Source: JBFIHZ01 sp041601535
GTDB taxonomy: Bacteria; Pseudomonadota; Gammaproteobacteria; Xanthomonadales; SZUA-36
DNA length: 7,196 bases
Assembly (NCBI GenBank): GCA_041601535.1
Contig: JBFIHZ010000206.1
Location: 1 to 7,196 of the forward strand
Reading direction: 5' to 3'
The translations under genes were made by a program, and so were the position numbers. The notes below the pieces were generated by a model. It worked only from the letters and a program-made list of their open reading frames with translations. It did not search any database and was not told where the DNA came from. Positions 1 to 5,039 of this stretch are shown here, in pieces; the first letter of the stretch is position 1, and each line of letters begins with the position of its first letter.

Positions 1-72
1 AGGGGGTTTATTGCCCAGGACCCGGGCGGTTACACGGTTGAATTTTTCTCCTGGCAGTCCCCACAACCCTGA
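1..72 (+). CDS. C-terminal end of a VOC/glyoxalase-fold family protein (5' end outside window)
   Basis: Frame 1 is open from the left edge and stops at TGA 70-72, giving 23 residues that read RGFIAQDPGGYTVEFF and then SWQSPQP. The pattern 'DP-G-GY-x-x-E-F/L' near the C-terminus is typical of vicinal oxygen chelate (VOC) proteins such as glyoxalase I, bleomycin-resistance proteins and extradiol dioxygenases. There the Glu (codon 40-42) sits on the last beta strand and is often a metal ligand. Too little is present to name substrate or subfamily. The call rests on one short motif, so the family is likely but not certain. The rest of the gene lies to the left of the window. No convincing terminator follows the stop. 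Confidence 0.55.
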   Translation, partial: RGFIAQDPGGYTVEFFSWQSPQP

Positions 73-119
73 GTAGATTGGCCGCCAAACCGAATTTTTG
101 ACAACGCCAAACGCCGCGA

Positions 120-131
120 CGCCAGCTGGCG
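120..131. repeat. 12-bp perfect palindrome CGCCAGCTGGCG
   Basis: The sequence equals its own reverse complement over 12 bases. It could be a dimeric regulator's site, but a palindrome of this length can arise by chance in GC-rich DNA and no second copy is seen in the window. Function is not inferred. Confidence 0.3.
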
Positions 132-180
132 GCACGGTGAAGTCTGCTGATGTTGCACAAAACGCATCATTTGGCAGCAA

Positions 181-192
181 GCAGTGCACTGC
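181..192. repeat. 12-bp perfect palindrome GCAGTGCACTGC
   Basis: The sequence equals its own reverse complement over 12 bases and lies about 200 nt upstream of the lipoprotein ATG, a plausible place for an operator. No partner site or known consensus is recognised, so a regulatory role is only a possibility. Confidence 0.3.
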
Positions 193-308
193 AAACAACC
201 ATATGCCTGGCGTGATCCGGGCAAACGCGTAGTATGGCCTTAACGAAATCCGATGCCGGGCAGGCCAAGCCGCAGTGGTATTGGCAACAGCGCCCGTACC
301 GCCCGGCT

Positions 309-314
309 TATAAA
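309..314 (+). promoter_or_regulatory. Weak candidate -10 box (TATAAA) for the lipoprotein gene
   Basis: TATAAA stands out in a GC-rich background 75 nt upstream of the ATG at 389. The nearest -35-like hexamer, TTGGCA at 281-286, is 22 nt away, too far for an ordinary sigma-70 promoter. This is therefore a candidate only. Confidence 0.2.
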
Positions 315-373
315 AGAGAAAACCATAAGCTGTTCAGCCTTTGAACCGTGCAGCGAATCCGCAATAAAAAGCC

Positions 374-379
374 AAGGAG
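374..379 (+). promoter_or_regulatory. Ribosome binding site AAGGAG of the lipoprotein gene
   Basis: AAGGAG is a strong Shine-Dalgarno match with 9 nt between it and the ATG at 389. It fixes the start codon. The in-frame TAA at 365-367 excludes any earlier start. Confidence 0.8.
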
Positions 380-388
380 TTCCAAATC

Positions 389-1201
389 ATGAGTTACGCA
401 AATTTTGCCTGTTTAGTTCCTTCTGTCGGTCTGTGCGCCTTAACACTGATGGCGAGCGCATGCGATGCGAGCACCGGAACCAGCGCACCTGCTCAGGCTG
501 AATCGGCCCCGGCCGCGGAAACCGCACCCGCCGCCCCGGCGGCACCTGAAGCCACGGTGGCTTCCATCGAGCAACAGGTATCCGGCCTGTGGTTTTACAC
601 CGGGCTGACCACCGGTGACGGCACGGACATGCCCTTGAGCGGTGTTTTCCTGTTTAAAGACGGCATCTTCGTGCAGCAAGCTGTATTCGATAGCAGCCCG
701 TTCGAACAAGCAGGCTCCATGGCGCACGCCGGACCCTACCGGCCGGAACCCGCTACCGGTTCGGTTCATCTGGTGGCAGAGCAGACCATCAGCACCGCAC
801 CCGGTAAGGACAAGCCGCTGGGCTTTCGGGCCAACACGGACCATGACGTGACCGTAACCCGCACGGGTGACAGCTTGCGCCTGATTTTTGGAATGGGCAC
901 CAGCACCGTGCAGGACTTCACCTACGTCGGCCCTGGCGATGGTGAGCTGTATGCGCTGGAAGACGGTACGTTTGCTTTGGTCGATGGCCATTTCGTGCTG
1001 GTGGAAGGCGATGAAAACGGGGTGACCAGTGGTTATGGCACCTATGAACAAGACGGTGACGCGCTGACCCTGAACGTTATCCGCTGGTCACAAGCCGATA
1101 CGAATGCAGCCAGCAACCAGAAAGACACCGTGATCAAGGCCACTTTCGACGGCCAGACCCTGACGCTGGAAGACGGCACCCGCTTCAACGTGGCGCCCTG
1201 A
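389..1201 (+). CDS. Probable exported lipoprotein of unknown function (270 aa)
   Basis: I do not recognise a named family. The start is secure: a strong AAGGAG precedes it and there is an upstream in-frame stop. Residues 6-24 are hydrophobic and end in M-A-S-A-C, so Cys25 is the probable lipidation site. The lipobox is weak, with Ala rather than Leu at -3, and unusually there is no Lys or Arg in the first 24 residues. Residues about 27-57 form an Ala/Pro/Glu-rich linker, as lipoproteins often use to span from the membrane to a folded domain. From residue 60 on the protein looks all-beta. It opens with S-G-L-W (65-68), reminiscent of the G-x-W start of lipocalin-like barrels, followed by alternating hydrophobic strands and Gly/Asp turns to the end (strand-turn repeats such as EDGTFALVDGHFVLVEGDENG). 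A small beta-barrel or beta-sandwich facing the periplasm or cell surface is inferred; no catalytic motif is seen. It is a single gene, followed by a hairpin and a convergent neighbour. Confidence 0.8.
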   Translation: MSYANFACLVPSVGLCALTLMASACDASTGTSAPAQAESAPAAETAPAAPAAPEATVASIEQQVSGLWFYTGLTTGDGTDMPLSGVFLFKDGIFVQQAVFDSSPFEQAGSMAHAGPYRPEPATGSVHLVAEQTISTAPGKDKPLGFRANTDHDVTVTRTGDSLRLIFGMGTSTVQDFTYVGPGDGELYALEDGTFALVDGHFVLVEGDENGVTSGYGTYEQDGDALTLNVIRWSQADTNAASNQKDTVIKATFDGQTLTLEDGTRFNVAP

Positions 1202-1218
1202 ACCGTAACTGACCAAAC

Positions 1219-1248
1219 GAATCCGGCGAGCGTTGGTTCGCCGGATTC
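1219..1248. terminator. Hairpin between convergent genes, probable transcription terminator
   Basis: An 11-bp perfect inverted repeat (GAATCCGGCGA, 8-nt loop, TCGCCGGATTC) begins 17 nt after the lipoprotein stop. It has no T-run on the + side and only a short GTTTGG on the - side, so it is not a textbook intrinsic terminator. Its position between two converging genes suggests it ends transcription from one or both, or protects 3' ends. Confidence 0.5.
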
Positions 1249-1368
1249 CGCGGCCGAGGCCCGACGTCACCGCAGCCTCATCAGGCGGCTTCCCCGTCTC
1301 CGCTCGACCTTCTCAGAACCCCATACCCGCATCGCAACCATCCGACTGCTGAGCGTGAACGGATTGCC

Positions 1369-3174
1369 TCAGTCCATGTCCTGACAGCCCGCACTTGCAT
1401 CGCCGGAAGCTTCGAGCATCTCCAACAGGCCCAGCAGCGCTGAAATATTGTGCTGAACAAAATCAATGCGAATATCGAAACCCGTCAGGCTGGAGCGAAA
1501 ACCACCCAGCACTGCCGCCGGGTTGGGAAGAAACATGGCACTCGCCGGCGTAAACCGGGTGGTCAATTGAAAGTGCGCACCCAGACAGGCGGTGCGCAGG
1601 ATGTCAGCGAGTTGTTCCTGTTTACCCGCCTGCCGCAGCAGGCGCCAGGCACTCAGCATGGCTTCGCTGCGGGTAGCGGTAGGCGTGGAGCGCGGCGGAG
1701 AATGATAGCTGCCCAGCCAGTCAGGGTATTCGGGGTGACGACGCTGCTGGGCCTGTTGAATGGCACGCGTCAGGCGCATGCCATGCTGCAGGTAGAGCGG
1801 GTCCGGAGCATATGCGTACAGGTCGGCCAGCGCATACAGTAACCAGTGATCATGCGCCAACTGTTGCAAAGTTTTACCGCCGTCGCGCACTTCCACCAGG
1901 TATCGTGCCGCTGCGGCGGCCCCGGCCAGCCAACGTGAATCCGGATCGTGCCGGTAAAGGCGCAGCAGACCCAAAATGGCCTCGCCGGGGTAGTAGTCTG
2001 ATTTGAACCCGGTGTGTGTGCCCTCAGGATAACGCCACTGGTGGGCCACAAATGCGCCGTTTTCCTGCACCGCGGCCAGCAACCACTCGGCCAGGCGGCG
2101 GGCCGTTTTCAAAACAGACCGGTCACCGGTAACCTGCACATACTCGGCCAGCGCCACCAGGGCCAGCCCATTGCCTCCCAGCTTGATGTTGTAACGCTCC
2201 ACCACACAGGCCGCCTGTGGCATACCCGGACAATCGCGAATCTGGCGCTGCAGGTAGACCAGAGCGCTTTGCGCGGCTTGCAGGTACTTCGCATCACCGG
2301 TGGCCTGATAAACCTGCAGCAGGCTGTAGGTGGTACCCGCATGGCGGAGAATGTTGTACCCGCCGCCACCACGGTTTTGCAGTGCCGACCAGATGTAAAC
2401 GAATTTGCCATCCGCATCCAGCATCCTCAGCAGATAGTCCCCACCCTGCCGTACCGCATGCAACAGATCATCCGGCTGCATGGATGGGTTGGCCTCATGA
2501 CCGCGATACAGCCGTGTGACCGGACCGCCAGCCGAAAACCAGGCCTGCGTGGTGAAGCGGAAACGCCACACCGGTGCGGGGTGTCCCTGCCACTGCGCCT
2601 GGCCTGCTGCGGCGGTGAACCCCCGCTGCGGGTTATGCAGCAAGAAACGGGCAGAGCGCTCAGGCACCAGAACACCGTCCCGGCTGAGCAGGCGCCATCC
2701 CGCCAGCTCGTCAGGCAACAAGGCGATACGCTGGTCCGCGCCGGTGGCCAGCCCATAAAGGTTTCCCGGGTCTTCGCCAGGTTCATCGCCGACCGGGACC
2801 AGTTCATCCACCAGATCCAGGCGAATCCAGGGTAGCTTGCGAAAATCCGGCCGCTGACGGGATAAGGCGTCCGCCACTGCCGTAGCGGGATCAACGCCGG
2901 TGCCCAGCACGGTGCTGGCGGGCCCATCGGGACTGCCCAGCGAAAGAAAAAGCAAACAACCGGCTGCCGGGTCCGCAGCGGCTTGCACCGCGCCCGGCCG
3001 GGCCTGGCGCACCCTATCCATCAGGTGCTCAGCCGCTTCAGCAGTCAGCGGTGCCTTGCAGCTGCTGCGATCCACCCAGGCCGGATCACCGGGCTGGCCA
3101 TGCGCCTCAAGCACCCCCAGCAGCAACAATGCTGCCAGGCGCGGCCAGGCGGATGCGAACCTTCGTGCAGTCAC
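1369..3174 (-). CDS. Exported protein with predicted (alpha/alpha) toroid, six-hairpin glycosidase/epimerase-like (601 aa)
   Basis: The start is GTG (complement of 3172-3174). It is the first start codon after an in-frame stop and has weak Shine-Dalgarno options (AAGG 4 nt upstream, GAGGGG 12 nt upstream). Residues 1-27 are a classic Sec signal: Arg4-Arg5, a Leu-rich core at 13-22, and cleavage probably after A-H-G (25-27). Residues 30-220 form a mixed alpha/beta region I cannot assign. From about 221 (LYRGHEANPS) to the end the protein is a series of helix pairs with recurring 'G-D-x-x-Y/W-L-x-x-A' endings (GDAKYLQAA 293-301, GDRSVLKTA 350-358, DSRWLAGAA 412-420, DPLYLQHG 458-465). It also has conserved-looking loops YNILRHAGTTY (273-283), NGAFVAHQWRYPEG (372-385) and KSDYYPGEA (391-399). 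This layout resembles six-hairpin/C5-epimerase-type toroid proteins acting on polysaccharides. Substrate and catalytic residues are unknown, and a non-enzymatic role cannot be excluded. It faces the TolB/TPR gene divergently. Confidence 0.82.
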   Translation of the reverse strand: MTARRFASAWPRLAALLLLGVLEAHGQPGDPAWVDRSSCKAPLTAEAAEHLMDRVRQARPGAVQAAADPAAGCLLFLSLGSPDGPASTVLGTGVDPATAVADALSRQRPDFRKLPWIRLDLVDELVPVGDEPGEDPGNLYGLATGADQRIALLPDELAGWRLLSRDGVLVPERSARFLLHNPQRGFTAAAGQAQWQGHPAPVWRFRFTTQAWFSAGGPVTRLYRGHEANPSMQPDDLLHAVRQGGDYLLRMLDADGKFVYIWSALQNRGGGGYNILRHAGTTYSLLQVYQATGDAKYLQAAQSALVYLQRQIRDCPGMPQAACVVERYNIKLGGNGLALVALAEYVQVTGDRSVLKTARRLAEWLLAAVQENGAFVAHQWRYPEGTHTGFKSDYYPGEAILGLLRLYRHDPDSRWLAGAAAAARYLVEVRDGGKTLQQLAHDHWLLYALADLYAYAPDPLYLQHGMRLTRAIQQAQQRRHPEYPDWLGSYHSPPRSTPTATRSEAMLSAWRLLRQAGKQEQLADILRTACLGAHFQLTTRFTPASAMFLPNPAAVLGGFRSSLTGFDIRIDFVQHNISALLGLLEMLEASGDASAGCQDMD

Positions 3175-3369
3175 GTGACCTTGTAGCCCCTCACCATTGG
3201 ATATCCCACATTATCAGGTCAATATGTTCTACACGAATGGGAATCGCAAGCCCACACCTTCCAGACCGGGAATGCTTGTGCAGGAAAAACCGGTGGTGAA
3301 ATAATGGCTTCGCTTAGCGGGTAAACATAAATCGCGCGCTCCAACGGGTAAATTTTCTATAATCGGTCA
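3175..3369. other. Divergent intergenic region
   Basis: These 195 nt separate two divergent start codons and must carry both promoters. On the + side a TATAAT at 3358-3363 is the clearest element. On the - side a GATAAT (complement of 3210-3215) lies about 36 nt upstream of the GTG but has no good -35 partner. No palindromic operator stands out. The + frame at 3051-3299 extends into this region from inside the antisense gene and is not credible as a gene. Confidence 0.5.
3358..3363 (+). promoter_or_regulatory. -10 box TATAAT immediately upstream of the TolB/TPR gene
   Basis: This is a perfect sigma-70 -10 hexamer ending 6 nt before the ATG at 3370. Transcription from it would begin at or within a base or two of the ATG, giving a leaderless or near-leaderless mRNA. 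No convincing -35 hexamer is present 16-18 nt upstream, where the sequence is GCGCGCTC-like, and there is no TGn extension. Activity is therefore uncertain. Confidence 0.4.
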
Positions 3370-4938
3370 ATGAAAACCTTCTTCCGGCAATTGCGTGATC
3401 GCCATGTTGTGAAGATAGCCATTGCTTACCTGGTGACTGCCTGGGTTGTACTGCAATTGGCTGACGTGATCTTTCCCGCCATGAACCTGCCGGACTGGAC
3501 CATTACCCTCACCCTGGGGTTGCTGGCCGCTGGGTTTCCCGTGGCGCTGGTATTGGCCTGGGTGTTTGACCTGACGCCGGAAGGCATCCAGCGCACCGAC
3601 ACCGCAGCATCCACAACCGTTAATTCCGAACCGGAAGGCACTCCGGCCATTCGCGTTGCTGCCGATATTGATCCGCTTTCCATTGCCGTTCTGCCCTTTC
3701 CCGACATAAGAGCGGATCAGAACCAGGAACACTTCTGTGATGGCCTGACCGAAGAACTGCTGAGCATGCTCACCCGCATCCCTAACCTGCGGGTGGCGTC
3801 ACAGACCTCTTCATTCGCGTTCAAGGGCAAAAAAAGCAGTATGGCCGAGGTGGCTGAAAAGCTCCGTGTGGCCCATGTGCTGGAAGGCAGCGTGCGCAAG
3901 GATGGCAACCGCATCCGTGTGAATGCCCAATTGATAGAGGTGGCCACCGACTCGCACTTGTGGTCGGAAACCTACGACCGTGAACTGAGCGACATCTTTG
4001 CCATTCAGAATGATATTGCCGGGCAGATCCTTGACGCGCTGAAAATCCGCTTTGGTTCAGAGCAACTTCCCGACCCCTCCACGCGCAGCATCAAGGCCTA
4101 CGAGTATTTTTTACGTGGCAAAGGCCACAGCCTGACCCGCACCAAGCGGGATGTGGAACGGGCCATTGTGTTTTTCCAGAAAGCGGTAGAGGAAGACCCC
4201 GGATTCCAGCGCGCCTGGATTGCGCTGGCGGAACAAGGCGCCATGCACGCCATATTCCTCGGCGGCGGCGACCCCTCGTGCGAGATCGCCTGTGCCGCCG
4301 CGGACAGAGCCATGGCCATCGCACCCCATCGCGCGGAGAGTTTTATGACCCGGGGCTTCAGTCACCTCGCCGCCCATCGATACCAACAAGCCGAGCATGA
4401 CTTCCTGCAGGCGTTGAAAATCGATCCCGGGCAACACAGTGCCTACCATTACCTGGCACGCGCGGCGCATCATCAGGGACACTCTGCCGAAGAATTGCAG
4501 TATTTCTCGCGCGCAACTGCTCTGGACCCGGAAGACTGGGAAAGCCCTTTGCTTTCCGTCTCCACCTACCTTAAAAAGGGCGACCGGGAGAATGCACTTC
4601 GTATGGCCCGAATCGGCGTGGAACGAGTGCAGCGGCACCTGCAGGATTACCCGGACAACCCACGGGCCTATTATCTTGGCCTGGGCGGCCTGGAAATGCT
4701 GGGTGAAGTGGAGCGAGCCGCCGAATGGGCCGATCGCGCGCTTGCTCTGACACCGGATGACCCACCCACACGTTACAACCTGGCCTGTTTCTATGCCCGA
4801 CAGGGTCAGGCTGAGCAGGCACTGGACCTGCTGGAAGGATCCATCCATTCACGCAGCTGGATCGAAAACGATCCCGATATGGATTCAATCCGTAACCACC
4901 CGCGTTATCTGGCGTTTATCCAAACGCTGGTGAACTGA
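3370..4938 (+). CDS. Inner-membrane TolB/FlgO-like domain protein with TPR repeats (522 aa)
   Basis: The N-terminus matches a widespread gammaproteobacterial architecture. A short basic amphipathic lead (MKTFFRQLRDRHVVK) is followed by two transmembrane helices (about 14-34 and 43-66) separated by a P-x-x-N-L-P-D-W loop, then the typical 'DLTPEGI' exit (67-73). Residues about 103-225 form the TolB-N/FlgO-like alpha/beta domain, with signatures IAVLPF (105-110), FCDGLTEEL (122-130), VAHVLEGSVRKDGNRIRV (167-184) and LWSETYDREL (197-206). In related proteins this domain follows an adenylate-cyclase or winged-helix region; here only the membrane anchor precedes it. Residues about 240-500 are TPR-like helix pairs with D-P-x-x/A-P-x-x turn endings, followed by a terminal 'DSIRNHPRY' motif (505-513). 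TPRs usually bind protein partners, so a scaffolding or sensing role is inferred; the precise function is unknown. The ATG is chosen because the family starts just there, although no Shine-Dalgarno sequence precedes it. Confidence 0.88.
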   Translation: MKTFFRQLRDRHVVKIAIAYLVTAWVVLQLADVIFPAMNLPDWTITLTLGLLAAGFPVALVLAWVFDLTPEGIQRTDTAASTTVNSEPEGTPAIRVAADIDPLSIAVLPFPDIRADQNQEHFCDGLTEELLSMLTRIPNLRVASQTSSFAFKGKKSSMAEVAEKLRVAHVLEGSVRKDGNRIRVNAQLIEVATDSHLWSETYDRELSDIFAIQNDIAGQILDALKIRFGSEQLPDPSTRSIKAYEYFLRGKGHSLTRTKRDVERAIVFFQKAVEEDPGFQRAWIALAEQGAMHAIFLGGGDPSCEIACAAADRAMAIAPHRAESFMTRGFSHLAAHRYQQAEHDFLQALKIDPGQHSAYHYLARAAHHQGHSAEELQYFSRATALDPEDWESPLLSVSTYLKKGDRENALRMARIGVERVQRHLQDYPDNPRAYYLGLGGLEMLGEVERAAEWADRALALTPDDPPTRYNLACFYARQGQAEQALDLLEGSIHSRSWIENDPDMDSIRNHPRYLAFIQTLVN

Positions 4939-4956
4939 GACCCATTAAGTAGAAAA

Positions 4957-5014
4957 TCCGGGGTCAGAGTCCAGCGCCTGAAACACTGCACTGGCATTAA
5001 ACTCTGACCCCGGA
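4957..5014. repeat. REP-like inverted repeat (GGGGTCAGAGT core), possible bidirectional terminator
   Basis: TCCGGGGTCAGAGT at 4957-4970 pairs perfectly with ACTCTGACCCCGGA at 5001-5014. The 30-nt interior contains a further CCAG (4971-4974) / CTGG (4991-4994) pairing next to a 6-nt bulge. From memory, inverted repeats with the core GGGGTCAGAGT are scattered in many gammaproteobacterial genomes and are associated with REP elements and their Y1 transposases (RAYTs); no transposase is in this window. It sits 18 nt after one stop codon and 25 nt after the other, so it may also act as a terminator or mRNA stabiliser for both converging genes. Confidence 0.75.
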
Positions 5015-5039
5015 ATACACCAGGCTGATCCGTACCTTG

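Larger units (their letters stand above)
73..388. other. Non-coding interval between the VOC fragment and the lipoprotein gene
   Basis: This 316-nt stretch holds no convincing gene. The only open frames (a TTG-started antisense frame at 30-224 and a + frame starting at 253 that runs into the lipoprotein gene) lack family resemblance and good ribosome binding sites. Visible landmarks are a TTGACA hexamer at 98-103 without a matching -10, perfect 12-bp palindromes at 120-131 and 181-192, and an AT-rich TATAAA box at 309-314. It probably holds the promoter and 5' leader of the gene at 389. Confidence 0.5.

Noticed and set aside
78..99. Possible intrinsic terminator after the VOC stop (TTGG/CCAA stem followed by five Ts)
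   Set aside because: The stem is only 4 bp and the T-run begins 6 nt after it, too weak and too distant to support.
98..103. TTGACA as a -35 box
   Set aside because: It is a perfect hexamer, but no -10-like sequence lies 16-18 nt downstream, where the sequence is GC-rich (the palindrome CGCCAGCTGGCG).
30..224. 64-codon Cys-containing - strand frame
   Set aside because: It starts at TTG without a clear ribosome binding site, overlaps the VOC C-terminal codons, and its cysteines do not form a regular zinc-binding pattern.
440..1051. 203-codon - strand open frame opposite the lipoprotein gene
   Set aside because: The + strand gene has a strong ribosome binding site and signal peptide. The antisense translation is Arg/Gly/His-rich and without a motif.
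2014..2835. 273-codon + strand open frame antisense to the toroid protein
   Set aside because: The - strand frame has a signal peptide and repeating helix motifs. The + frame has biased, low-sense composition and no family resemblance.
4111..4848. 245-codon - strand open frame opposite the TPR region
   Set aside because: It overlaps a well-supported TolB/TPR protein completely and shows no domain or ribosome binding site.
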